In this document: in pieces, positions 1 to 13,505 of the stretch
How positions within the stretch are numbered: the first letter of the stretch is position 1
Layout: each line of letters begins with the position of its first letter
Source of the DNA: Nymphaea colorata
Taxonomy: Eukaryota > Streptophyta > Magnoliopsida > Nymphaeales > Nymphaeaceae
Assembly: GCF_008831285.2 (NCBI RefSeq)
Contig: NC_045149.1
Location: 16,423,035-16,487,034, forward strand
Length of the DNA: 64,000 bases
Direction: 5' to 3'
The notes under the pieces: generated by a model
What the model was told of the DNA's origin: nothing
The model's input: the letters and a program-made list of their open reading frames with translations, nothing else
Databases searched by the model: none
Translations under genes and position numbers: made by a program

Positions 1-1127
1 AACATCCATCTTGCATAGTCTATTTAAAAAAACACGATCTAGATCATGATTCGTATCAAGTAGTTCATGTTGAATATATTTATCAAGTTTGAAAAAAAAA
101 AGAAGAATGCACATGTTGTTTCTAGGATGTCTGATACACCTGGTTTGTGTGTGTGTGTACATATATATACATACGCACACATATATATGCACATGTTTGT
201 ATGTTCATATGTCTGCATGCATGCATCAAGTGTGCTTGTGTTGGTTGTTACATTATACCTTATTGACTTATTGTGCTATGTTCTCTAGTTTGCATGGATT
301 TAGGCATCAGTTATTGAAGTGTGATTTTAATTTTTATTTATGATCCTAGTAGTAGTAGGTTTTTATAATTTATAATGCCTCATGAGATTCAAATTTGGAT
401 ATAGAGAAACATCAACCCATCACATGTCATGAATATGGCAGCTTAGAAATTGGTTCAAGAAAACCATGGCACACTGAACCTGTACACTTGAATAATAAAT
501 AAATCATGTTAAACATGGTACCCTGTTAAACATGATCCCGTAGTTGGTTTTCCTATTTGAGTGTCAGATTTAAGCAAATCAAGGGTTTACATTTTTAGGA
601 TATGGTGGTGAGTTCTAAGTTCCAACATATATGTTCTGTGTGGTTTATCTACTAGGTAGGGGATTTGGATCATGATAATAGCAGAGGATACTAAATTACT
701 AATAAAGCCAAAGATCTGAATATGTTACAGAGGCTTGTATTCTTTTCACATTTTCTTCATTATATCTTATATCAACACGGTTGGTTTTTCTCCTAGGAAC
801 TGACGTGTGATGGAAAGCTTGCAGAATATAAGCAAGTTATCCAGAAACATCACTTTTTCACATCGCCAAAAGCATGATCCATTTTAGTTCCAACTTCCAA
901 GCAGGCAAACCATGCTGACCATATCTGTTTGGTTACATTGAGTTTGTGCAGCCTGTACTATGATTGCACCTTGATAGTTTACTGCAAAACATCCATATGC
1001 TACCGTTTGTTTATGATGATGGTTGCTATTTAAAATGGTTACTGCTTGGAAGATGTTTGTCATTGTAGTGCCTTATAAGCTGTATATAAGGTGATCCATT
1101 TTCCAATCACTGAAATTTAAATTGCAG
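1..1127. other. Upstream region / probable 5' UTR intron of the Agenet gene
   Basis: No protein-coding gene is supported here. The stretch is AT-rich. At about 148-205 it holds a TG run followed by alternating TA/CA dinucleotides. A good splice acceptor (TTGCAG) ends at 1127, ten bases before the Agenet start codon, so most of this stretch is probably an intron inside the 5' UTR. The leading UTR exon was not located and may lie off the window. Confidence 0.5.
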
Positions 1128-1137
1128 GTGTTCACTC

Positions 1138-4100
1138 ATGGATTATGATGACAAAGAATTTGCATCTAGAAACACTCAATTAGTTGGTGAAGAGGACAGT
1201 AAATTCCCCCCTGGGTTGCGTTCATATGCACTTCCCAAGTTTGATTTAGATGAACATCTTCAAGTCCATTTAAGGTTTGACAGTTTAGGAGAAACAGGTA
1301 TATTACTTGGCATTGCAAATCAGACAGAAGAACATTGGATCGAGGACTATTCAAGAGAAGATCAAAACATCCTCGTGCTTGATCCAGTTTCTCAGGGCCT
1401 TGACTTTGGTGTCAGTGCTGAAGAATCTTGCACTATTTCAAGGAGCAACAATGTTTGGTCTGAGGCAGCTTCTTCTGAATCTGTTGAGATGCTACTGAAT
1501 TCTGTTGGGCAGGATGAAATGACCACTGATAAAGGTGACACTGCAAAAATGGATGCCCCTGATATACTTGGTAAGCTTGACCAGCAAATGAATTCTGGAT
1601 TTTGTCCCACTGGTACCTCTTCTAATGCAAGAAGTGTCTCATCGGATGATTCTACAGTTCCACTTGATAGTTGCTTGCAAAGTTTATCTTCATCTGGAAA
1701 AGATCCTGTTGACGACGTGGAAGTTATACCAGAACATCATGGTGATGTTTCTGAATGTCAAAGTCTAGGCAATCGAGATGAGATGCGAAATGACTTGCAT
1801 GAGAGTAGTGCAAGTAGACCTAGCACATTTTTGGAAAGAATCTCAACTGCAGTTGAATCTTCTCAAATGAATGAGGTGCTAGTAGATGATAAGAAGTGGC
1901 CCAGAGATGAGCTTTTGAGAGGTTTAGTTCCTCAACAAGCTGAAAACAAGTCGCAGAATGAGGGCCCGTTTGAGGGTGATTCTGTTGTAGATGATACATT
2001 ACACTGTATCTCTGATTTTGATACTGAGATAACATCTGAAAAGCTTGTCAGCAAGCAAGCTGATTATCCAGCTACACGACTTGATACCGGAGAGGGTGCC
2101 ATGCCAAGAGACACATGTAATGAACTTGTCTGTCAGGAGCTGCAAGGGTCTCCTGTAACTGATAATGCTAATGCAACTAATGGTAAAATTCCTGAAAAAG
2201 ATGTAGAAAGCAATGATCATCCTGTCGAGCACAAATTTGTAGATAACAAGCGTGAGCTGCTTGGTGAAACATGTTTAGACAAAGATGATAGCATGGTTGT
2301 CACGAACTGTGGTTTGGCACAGACGATATCTGCTTCTAACATAGCTGAAGATGTGCAAAATTTCTCACAGTCCTCTGACTTTTGTAGCGTGGAGGTTAAC
2401 ACAACAAATGTAGAAGTAGTTGTTCATTGTTTGGATCCTATATCTTCACAAAAGGAAGTTTCTGGCAGCTTAGCAAATAGTAGAATCGCAAAACTTACTT
2501 TAGTTAATGATACCTCAGAAGTTCTTATGGATAATGGTCCACTATCACATGGCATGAGAGATAATAGAATGGCAGATATTGATTCATCAGGTTCTTCTCT
2601 CAAAGATGCTTCACAACAATTGTGTGGTAATAGTGCACCTGATCATGCCACTGTTCTTGGCAATGATACATTGGCATCTTCAGTGTTGGATACATCCAAA
2701 GCTGATGACGTTTCTCCTCTTGGAGATATGTCTGTGAGATATCCTCAGGAGCAATCTGAGAAGGACACTATACCAAGTAAGTTGGTTGGGTTGGAGATTG
2801 GGACCTCTGAAGATATTGTATGTACATGCTTGCCTTCTGAAGGTCTGACAGCCACTTCTCATCTGGTTAGCCCTGCGACAAATGGAATTTTTTCTGAGAA
2901 TACGTCTGATATTGCAGTTGTCAACAACTTGGAGGACACTGTTAATCAGACAGTTACTGAAGATATCACCATGTCAAGTAAAGAACGTGTTCAACAAAAA
3001 GAAGGAACACCTGATGCGTCTGGATCGGGAGAAACAGGCAACAGAAATTTGGTTGCCTCACTTTCCTTAGAGGATGAGGTCAATGGTAAATGCCAGACAG
3101 TAAACACGTCCGATCTTGCTTCAGTTACTAAGGAACATGCAGTTCACATTGTTGCAGCAGAATCACATGGTCTGGTAATTGGTCATTCTTCAGCACCTGT
3201 ACAACATTCAGATGATAATGTGCTCCTTACCAGGCTTCAGGCATCTGGGGTTGGAAAGGGCACTTCTGGGGATTCCACAGGAATTGAGAAAATTTCGGTT
3301 TCCTCTCCTTTATTTGATAAAGAAACTGATGCACCTGTGGTTTCTGAAGTCTCTGCAAAAGGATCTAAACTGTCGATGGCATCTGTGACAGGTAATCAAT
3401 TGAACAAGTTGTCCTAAGGTCCTGAAGACAATCCTTTTTTCTCCTCTTCTTAAATTCTTGTTCTCATGTATAAGTTTTTAAGTTTATAGGCTGCACGTAA
3501 AATGCCAATTGTTGATGTTAAGGCAGTTGTTGGATGCAGTGCATGGTAGTGAGTACTGAATAGTCACTGCATGATAGTGCATTATCATTGAAGGTGGTTG
3601 TTGTTTTGCAGATGAAGAAACTGGCAAAGAGGAACAACCCATACCACCTATTGTTTCTGTTGTAGGATCTGCGGGTGCTTTCTGTGACAACAAACATCAG
3701 ACTAATGAAAAGTCTGCCCATGAAGATCCTCCTCCAAGTACTGGGATATGTTCAGTTGGCTGTTCATCTGATGTTACATTGATAAATTCCTCACATTCAG
3801 ATATAAAAACTCCTTCCGGTGTTATGATGGCTCCACCAGCATCAAATTCAGGTTCTTCCCTCCCCTCTCCTTCTAGTTTGCAGTTGTACAGAGAACCTTT
3901 CTTTTTTGTTGTTGCTCATGATATTCATGTGTTGCGGTTGGAAAATTACCCTTTTTATTTTATTTCTTCTGATAAATGTAATGTATTGAAGTTGTATAGT
4001 GGTAGTTTCATACCCTAATGTTGCATTTGGGAGATGGATTTCGTTGGGTTTGATCTGGAGTGGTTCAAGGTGTTCAGCCCTTCTAAATGTATTAGACAGC

Positions 4101-7100
4101 ATTTCTATTTGGAACTCAACTTTGTTGGTCTCACTTGTATAAGAATTAAGTTCATCATCTTAGTCGTGATCAGAAAAGGGAAGAGAAAGTTGAATTGGTG
4201 TAATAACTGGGTTATAGGCAATTGCATCCATTCCTCCTCATTTAATCTACATTTGATTGTGAACCAAATCATACATAGGGGCATACACAGATTCTGTAGC
4301 TTGAGTGCACTTTACAGCAAAGCTGTCAAAATATTTTTGGCCTTCAAATAACAATCTCCAGTCAATTTGGAGCAGAGACCAAAATCAAGCTTCATCTGGG
4401 TCTACTCATGTGGGTCTCTTCAAGCTTGGGTTGAGCTTGAACATAGTTGGTACTGGCCATAACTCACATTTTGTGCTGACTGCTGAGCTTGAACAACCGA
4501 TGGCCTGCTTCTCTTTTCTTCTTTGTTGGGTTCTAATCATGATTTTGATGTGGACGTTATCTTCAGATTTGGATCCAGAAAGTGGTTCAAATGCATTAAT
4601 GTTCATATTTGGGATCAATTTATAAGTTTTGTACAACTGTTGTTGTTATGATTAAAACCTTACATGATAATGTAAATTGTTTCTGGAAGTTGAAGCCTTA
4701 AATTATGTTCAAGGTGTCTACAATAGGGATTGTTTGAAGAATGATGTGAATGCCCCAAAAGCTGACAATGATGTTGTCCCTGTAGATCCTGATTGTGGTT
4801 CGCCTACAGTCATTAGTTGCAGTGAACCTTGTGTCAGTGACAAGGCATGGCATGAAGGTGAAAAACAGTCACTGGTTCAGAACTGTCCTACTTCCGGGGT
4901 TGTATCTTGTGCTCCTGCTGATGTTTCTGTTCACACTGATGTCCCAAAGGCAACTGATCGAACTCCTCAAACCCCTGAGAGAAGTAATGTGACTGAAAGC
5001 GACAAAAGTTTCACGTTTGAGGTTGGCAAACTGGCGAGTTCAGTTGTGTGCGAAAAGAATGGGGAAGCTTATAAGTCATTTCCTTCTGTTCAGCGGCTTC
5101 AGCCTGCTGAACCATTGCAGGTAGTTTTGGTTTTCCTTCTTACCTACTCATATATTGTTTTTTCGCATTTTTTATTTTTGTTTTTCTTCCCTTTATTTGA
5201 ACTCGAGTACTTCTAACAGCTTTCTCTTTCTTTATCCAGGCAAACCATAAAAGATCAACTGAGAGGACACCTCGTAGTCGTAGGAATCCAACATCTAATG
5301 AGAAAAGGGTGATTGAACCTGGAAAAGACCCCAGTACAGGCAAAAGCAGGTCAAGATTTGGTAGTCGAACTGAAAGAGTTGCTTCAGGTAAAGGAAGGCC
5401 TGCAAAAGAATCACTTTCTACAAGGTTGATGTCCTCAAACGCACGTGAGGGTAAAAATTTGGCTGATAATTCTGCTAGTCCTGTTGGGACTTTACTAAGC
5501 ACTCCAATGCAAGTGGAAGAGGGGAAAAAGTTGGCATACATAGAAAGTAGCACTACAAAATCATACTCTATGAAGGCTGCCCAGACATCTAATCTATCAG
5601 ATTTGACTACTTTTGCTTCTCCAACATCAGGTCTGTTTCAACAGCCCTTTACGGATATGCAGCAACTCCAGTTACGAGCACAGATTTTTGTTTATGGATC
5701 TCTGATGTAAGTTTGTTACTTTTCTCCTTTGTGTTGATTCAGCTGACCACCTCCGTGGCACTTCTTCCAGTTTCCTGGTTTAATGGGTTTAGTATTTTAT
5801 TTCAGTCAAGGCACAGCACCAGATGAGGCTTGTATGGTTTCAGCATTTGGTGAATCTGGGGGAGGTCTGTATGGCCTTAATTTAAAATTTTGTTATTCAT
5901 TCTCTGGATTTATGTTTTTGTACAATTTATGATTGGCTGATGTTGGAGCAGTTAGATCTTAATGGTTATGGTTATTATATAACAATCAGATGGTGGAAGA
6001 AGCATGTGGGAAACTGCATGGCATTTAGCAGTTGAACGTTCTCGCAGTCAGAAATCTTGGGCAAACTCTGAGGTGTCTCCAGTTGCTAACTCAGGTTCAC
6101 TTTTTTCTGTTACTTCATGTGACTTGTTTGAGATGCCATGTTGTCATGCCTTGGAGTTTAATTTGTCTAGTTTCTTGTTTAAAAGGTCTCTCACCCCCTT
6201 TATTTTCAGGGATAAAAAGTAATGAGCAAACACCAAAAGGAAATTCTGTTCAGGGGAAAAGTTCCATCATCTCTGCTGGTCGAGCTGCTGGCAAGGGTTC
6301 CTCTGTGTCACATCCAAGTCCTGCAGTTTCTATGCCTTCACCAACATGGATCATGGCAACCTCATCTCGTGACATGGTCCAGGCCAATACTGTAACAAGG
6401 ACATCACCTGTGGATCCTCATACAACCCTTACACCATTACATGTCCTGTATCCTTCCCCCCATATAAGGCCTGTTGCAGGGCATCCAAGTACTTGGCCTT
6501 CTCATCTTCCCAGTCCTGTTCCCTGGATTTTTCCTCCTCAAGCATCAACCATGGATGGTACACCATATGCCACTTTCCCCACACCAGAAACTGTTCACGC
6601 AACTTCTATTCGGGAACATCCTGTGGCAGCATCTGTGAATGTAACTTCTATTAGTCAACCAATTGCTTCCAGTCCCTTGTCCACTGCTGTGAGTTCTGCA
6701 GTGGCTTCTGCAGGCATACATACAGAAGTGTTGCCGACTACCACTTGTGGTATGCTGCCTTCTACAGGCTCAAAACCCAGGAAGAGGAAAAAGAGCACGC
6801 CTGCAGAGAATAGTTCACTTCCATATGTTCATCCTTTTCCTACAGAATTAGGTTCTGTGGCAGTAACTCCTACTAAGCAGATCCATGTACCTACTTCTGT
6901 TAGCACACCTACTACTTTTTCATTCACTTCTGCGGTATCTACATCAAGAGCTGCTTCTGGTGAACCTACACCTAGTCCCTTGGCACTGTCAAATTATCAG
7001 ATATGTGGCAATAACCCTGAGCAAAGAGCTATCTTTTCAAAAGAGGCCTGCAGTCGAATTGAACAGGCTAAGAGACAAGCAGAAGATGCTGCAGCAGTTT

Positions 7101-9690
7101 CAGCATCTGCTGTCAGGCATAGCCAGGACATCTGGAGTCATCTCGCTGTAAAGAGGAATTCTGGACTTGTTTCTGATGTTGAAGAAACACTGGCATCTGC
7201 AGCTGTTGCAGCTGCTGCAGCTGCTTCGGTAGCAAAGGCAGCTGCTGCAGCAGCTAAGGTTGCATCTGATGCAGCATTGCAAGCAAAACTGATGGCTGAT
7301 GAGGCTTTGACTATGAATAAGGCGTTTACTGGTGTTTGTGGTACTGAGCCCGATACTTCTGATGGTATGAGAAGCTCTGGGATTGTTACTGCATCATCTT
7401 TGAATGGGAAAGTGAAACAGGGAGTCTCCAGTTCAGCCCTTGAATTTGCAAGGGAGGCTGCTAGAAAGAGGGTTGAAGCTGCTTCAGCTGCAACAAAACG
7501 GGCACAGAATCTTGATGCAGTAGTAAAGGCTGCAGAGTTAGCTACAGAGGCTATATCACAAGCAACTGCAATTGTTGCAATGGGTGACCCTATCCCGATG
7601 ACATTGACTGAGTTACTTGAAGCAGGTCCTGGGGGTTACTGGAAAGATCAAGATGTCTTTAGTTCGTTCACAAAGAAAACAAAAACCATGGAGATACTAC
7701 AGCTGTCAAATGGGGCTCGTATAGAACCTAATAATAGCTTGTATTTGAAGTATTCACCTAAAAAAGATATTATGCTCGGTTTTGATGAGGGGAATGGCAA
7801 TGCTTCTAAAGATTCATCCAAACAGTCAACTGACGACCAGAGAGAGCTGATCAGTGGGGCTTGTGTTGCTGTTCCCATCATTGAAACTACAGAGATAAAC
7901 CAAAAGAAGCAAAAACTTTCTCAGTCCATTAATAGTGTTGGATCCATCCCTTCATCTGAACATGTTTCAGGAAATGTGTCCATGTCCATGCAATTTGAAG
8001 ACTTCGGAAAAGATGAGCAAAGTGAAGCTTCAAATGAAAAATCCATTAAGCAGGGATCACTTGTTGAGGTGAGATTTATGTGTTGTTGATTTGAGGATAT
8101 CACGGTCTTCTGAAGTCAAATAGATGTGTTGTATCATTTTTTTTGGGTGCACATATGTGAACATTTGTTTGTGCAACAGTTGCTTCTATAGTTGCATTTA
8201 CGACTTCATGTGTGTATTTATGTGGCTGTGTGCATATCCCATGCATAGATGCACATGTATGTATTAGGACTTGTGCATGTTAATTTTTAGCTTGTCTAGG
8301 GGTGTATTCATGTGAATTGAGTTTCGGGTGAAGTTTTTGCCTCAAGTCCTATGTGTGATCAGCTTCTAGAGTGAAGCCTTTTGCCTTGGATATTTTATAC
8401 AAACCTCTGTGTTAGTAGGTAGTAGAAAGTTTAATTAAGAATATTTTTTCCCAAGGAAGCATCTTGTGGTAATGCAAGTTACGCAAAGTTAACATAAACA
8501 GGCACACAGTGACACAGATAAGGTGTGGTCTGTGAGTGTATATTTTCTAGCATATAATGTGTAGGAAACTTTTGACCGCATGAAGATGCTGGATGATGGC
8601 TTCTGAAGAACTTTGCTGGAATCTGAAATGGTTATCGACTGAGAAATATGTGGTGAAAATGTTGATTTATTGGTGTTGTGTAAAATTCTGTTCTGGTTAT
8701 TTTTTCTTTTTGACAGCATATATAAAGTGAATTGGTTACCTCAAAAGGTCGATTACTATGAATTCTAAGGCGATTGGTGAATCATATTGAATCATCATTC
8801 TTTGGAAAACGTCGAGGAAATTTTGTTGAGTAAGGCCATTTCTTAGTGTAGTGGAGAGAATTGATTTTTTGAAGCCCGAGTTGTTGAGCTTGTGTTCTTT
8901 TAGTCCTTTTCGGTTTCACATGTTGGATCTCTTGTAGAATCAATGTGTCTAGTAGTCCTTCTCTTTTCCAAAGTAATCTCATTTATTGATCTGCATATCT
9001 TATTTTTTACTATTTTGTAACATGACAGGTTATTTCTGATGAGGAAGGTCTTAGAGCAGTCTGGTTCTCAGCCAGGGTATTAGAGGTAAAGGATGGAAAG
9101 GCCTATGTCTGCTACAATAATCGTTTGTCTGATGAAGGTAACTATTAGAGTGTGCACAACTGCACATTGATGCTTCTGTTCTATTCTCTAAGACCATTGC
9201 TTTTACCTTAGGAGATGCTTTTCTGGATAATCTGCATGTTTTTGTGACATTTTGTTAATTCATTTTCAATGTGGAAGGCCCAGGGCAGCTCAAAGAGTGG
9301 ATACCTCTTAAACTTGATGGTAAACCTCCAAGAATACGCATCGCTCATCCTATGACTGCCGTGAAATTTGAAGGTACAAGAAAACGACGTCGAGCAGCTA
9401 TGGGAAACTATAACTGGTCTGCTGGTGATCATGTTGATGCCTGGATGCGTGACGGGTATGAAAGCATTTTATATTTCTGTTTGTTTGATGGTATGGTTGA
9501 ATTGTTAGTGGTACTACATGCTATTAGCTGATGGACTAAGAACCTTCAAATTCAAAATGTGAACTGTGCCCTACTCAAAATGTGCTGATTGTGCTTACTT
9601 CCTTTGTACCATGGGCAAACAGTTTGGTCCTCCTTGAACAAAGGGAGCATGCATGGTTTGGTTAGGGCACAGTTCCCTCTTCTCTCTTTC

Positions 9691-9726
<36 letters not shown>

Positions 9727-12700
9727 GACAGGCACATACACATGCACATGCATTTGTTTTTGTTGGTGATTGTTGCTCTGAGATTTTCCTTAGATGGCTT
9801 GTTTTGTTTTATTTTGGTTCTTGTCTTTTGTGATATAGATTGTGAATCCATAGACTTTTTGTTTTTGCAGCTGGTGGGAAGGGATTATCATGGAGAAAAG
9901 TAAAGAAGATGAATCTAAATTGACCGTTCGTTTTCAAGGTAATGATGATATTCTTTTATCTAGTAATTTGTTTTGTTCGATTGTAAATGCATGTGCTTTT
10001 TTTTCTTCCATACATAGTAGCTCTTATTCCTATTCATTTTTGTTGTCCGTACTTTTAAATATAGTTCTGTTTGCCATTAAGTAGCGCCCAACATATTTTT
10101 CCAGTTTTTACTTGATCAAATGATCATTCATTAGCTTTAAGGCAACAATATTTGCAATGGAGCTTTGGTATCATGTCTTTATCAAAGTCATTAGCTGCCT
10201 AAGTTTCGCTTGTTAAACAAAGTTGTTCAATCTGTGGAGTTATAGTCTACAATTCAAAATCACATCTGAATTTTGTGCTCACTTTCTCTGGTTGTCACAT
10301 CTTCCCATGCTTGGTTTTACTAAAGGGTGTCATTGACGGCAAATTTGATAAGAAAATGAATGAAAGCCAACACAGTTAAATGAAAATCATAAAAGGAAAC
10401 AAAATTAATGACAGAGTTACTTGTGTCTGTGCTATGTTTGACCGTGTAAATAAAGTGACCTAGACTCCTAATGAGTCAAACCTCTGTGGCTTGTAAGATA
10501 AACTTGCTAAGTAGACTGTGTATGTGACATAAGTTAAATTGGATTCGCTTCAGTGTACCTGGTCGTTAACTTGAGCCTTGTCCAACAACATTGAGTCAGA
10601 CTTGACTTTCCTTATCTTGTATGGGGAGCAGCTACATTTTTGCTACTGTTGTGGATTATTTTCTGCTTAATTCTTGGACCCTTGTGTGCCAATGTTGAGT
10701 TCTTTTACGTTGTTCCACTACTCCAGTTTCTGTTTTTGCTCAGTTTGAAGAACCGCTTTATAATTATCTTAATTAAATTACAACTTGTTACTGAAATTTT
10801 ATTACCGTTAATGCTTTTCCCTGCTTGGGTTGACTTGGATCAGGTAGGGCAAGTGGGGCCTTATTGTTCATTTACTATTATCAACTGCATTGTGGAGTGT
10901 GGTGGTTATCTTCTCTTTCGTTCTGAATTGATTTTTGTCGATGTTTTTGTTTCATTGGTTGCACTTATTTGAGTATGGTTGTGTCTGCATTTGCTTATTT
11001 TTAAGAGCCATTGCTTGTTTTGCTTGAGATGGATTTCATGAGTATTGAAGTTCCAATTGCAATTTGCATTGCGCATGCAGCTGAGGGAGATGCCCGGACT
11101 ATAAGAGCTTGGGACATTCGACCATCTTTAATTTGGAAGGATAGTCAGTGGGTAGAGTGGTCAAGGGACTCTGGTTGTTGGCTTAATGAGGTTGGACTTA
11201 GCATCCTTTTTACTTTTTTTCTTTCTTTTTTTTCTTTGGTCATCCTCTGATACTGAATCAAACAAATGTTTGGTTATTTTTTGCGTCTTTGCGAAGAATT
11301 ATGTGCTTATTTAGAACATTTGGTTATTTTGGCATTTTTGTGGTTAGCAAGGGGATGCTCCATTGGATGAACGGCAAAAGTTGGATAGGAATCTTGAAAA
11401 TGATTCCTCACTTGACAAGGGACAAGAAAATCCACCAAAGATTGTGTGTTCTGCTAGCTCACCCCAAGAATTGACAGAACTGGGTTTGGCAAGCAAAGAC
11501 ACGTTTTGTCTTGGAAGGAGCACCGCTGAGAACAATGAGCTGGCTTCAGGGAGGATTACGCGAACTGGACTGCAGAAACAAGGATCAAGGGTGGTGTTTG
11601 GGGTTCCAAAACCTGGGAAGAAAAGGAAATTTATGGACGTAAGCAAGCACTATGGTGCAGAACAGGTTGGCAAGGTTGGTGACACAAATAACATGGCGAA
11701 GTTTTCCAGGTATTTGATGCCACAGAAAACCTCTGGTGGAACAAGTGCTTCTAAAGATGATCCAAAGGGAGGCCGAACGACCAACACAAGGTCCAAGGAT
11801 GTGTTGGGAAAGTTGCAGGGGGGTCAAAGTAAAAGCAGATCTAGAAAGGTTATACAGTCAGTTTCTTGTTTGCCACCTTCCAGTGGGTCTATTGAGACTG
11901 ACCAATTGAGTGGGCAACCTTGTCTTACCCATGAAGGGAACCCAGAGAAACAGAACCGAGCAGAAATTGTATCTGACATTCCTAAAGCACCAAATACTTC
12001 ACGCCCTTTTTCTTCTATTGGGCGGGATCTATTACCACATGGAAAGAAGGTCCCTTCAGCTGTAGATTCTAGAGTGGCCCCAAAAGTAAAAGTTGCAGCA
12101 GCGGCTGAAAGGTCATCTTCTGGTGAAGGAAAGCTGGTGCCTGACTTGGCTGAGCCTCGGAGGTCTAATCGCAGAATTCAGCCAACTTCAAGGGTAAGTA
12201 AACATAACTCTCTTCAACTTGGTAATGTTGTTGAAAGTAGATATGCTTCTCAGTGCCTCTAGGATTAAATCATCAATTACGATAGCTAGATTTCTGTGAA
12301 GTTGAGGACATGATTGGATTATAAGGCCTTGTTCTCCAGATGTTTTCTTCTATATGAAGGTGCTGACTAGACATGAATTTGAACTAATACTTAATCCAAG
12401 CATGTCTGGATATTTATTCTTTTTGGTTTTTATTCTCTCAATCCAACTATGCGGAGTTATAAGGAAACAGTAAGGCATGTTACAGAAACAAGTGGTCTAC
12501 GTTGTAGGATTTTGGTGGCTTTTGCATTCAATTTAGGCCATGGTGCCACTAACAGCATTATAATGATGTTCTCACAGCTACTGGAAGGATTACAAAGCTC
12601 CTTAACCATCGGCAAGGTCTCTTCGAGTGCAGTGCCTGACAAGGGTAGCAAAGCGTTGACCAGGAGCGTTAATTCTTCTGTCAGAGGTATGAATTTCCCT

Positions 12701-12784
12701 TTTCTTTACTGCGTCTAATTCCTTTCCCAACTGACCGAATCGACGTGTTTGGAACCAGGAAATGGTCATGGCTTACAGAAATAA
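1138..12784 (+). CDS. G2484-1: Agenet (Tudor-like) domain protein, G2484-1 type
   Basis: Fourteen exons read in one consistent frame: 1138-3391, 3612-3851, 4714-5120, 5240-5706, 5806-5864, 5990-6094, 6210-8068, 9029-9137, 9278-9455, 9871-9938, 11081-11190, 11348-12193, 12578-12686 and 12759-12784, for 2278 aa. The N-terminus (MDYDDKEF, KFPPGLRSYALPKFD, NNVWSEAASSESVEMLLNSV) matches my recollection of Arabidopsis G2484-1 (At4g17330), which is of similar length. A long acidic, Ser/Thr-rich region is followed by a conserved block around LRAQIFVYGSLIQGTAPDE. Two Ala-rich helical stretches lie near residues 1451-1548 and 1588-1655. Tandem Agenet domains lie near residues 1795-1945, with aromatic-rich motifs such as AVWFSARVLEV and DGWWEGIIMEK. 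Near the C-terminus is a basic motif, RRSNRRIQPTSR. Agenet domains are plant Tudor-like modules that often bind modified histone tails, so a nuclear chromatin role is inferred; the family's biochemical job is not established. Two acceptors (before 4714 and 9278) end in AAG, so those edges are less certain. Confidence 0.9.
9694..9722. repeat. (AC)n microsatellite in an Agenet gene intron
   Basis: About 14 consecutive AC units in the intron between the exons ending at 9455 and starting at 9871. It follows a pyrimidine-rich stretch and leads into a degenerate CA/TACA run. No function is visible. Confidence 0.9.
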
Positions 12785-13456
12785 CTAGAGTTGAAAATCA
12801 AGGTTTCTTTTTGCACCACGATGATAAGGTGGACAAAGAAATACAGCCGTTTCAGTTTTCAGTGTACATAACGTTAGCTGTAGGTGGAGGTATGGATGGC
12901 CCTGGCTTTTGTGGAGACGGTTGTAGCATGCACTATATGTATGTATTCCAAAAGTTAGCTCCTTTTTATAAAAAATTTCCCTTTTTTTTAATGTGAGTTT
13001 CTTTTGGTATAACAGAGCATGTACATGAAATTCGTTGGTTTTTGATGATTTTTTCTATGCAGGTGTAAAAGTTACTAACTTGTTTTTCTTATCCGTAATG
13101 GCGCAAGTGCAGTCTTGCAACTCACGTGACACTCCATAGTTCATGGAAGGAGAATACGTACAAAGCTCCTTGTCATGCTGGCATGAACCAATGGTTGTAT
13201 ATATTTTATATATACTAAATGCTTAGATGGTCGTGGCTCTCAGGCTCTTAACCTGGCAACTGAAGTTGCTGTTCCTTGGGGAAAGCGTTTGTTAGGCTGT
13301 TCGGAAGTGTCTAGGTGTAAAAAACGGTTTTAGTGCGTGTATCTCTTTTTTTGATAAAATATCAATACTGTGTGCCGCCTGTATCACTTTGTTTTTCATT
13401 TTTATGAATTTTAAAAATAATTTAAAAAAATGTTAAATTGATTCAGAAAGTGAAAA

Positions 13457-13505
<49 letters not shown>

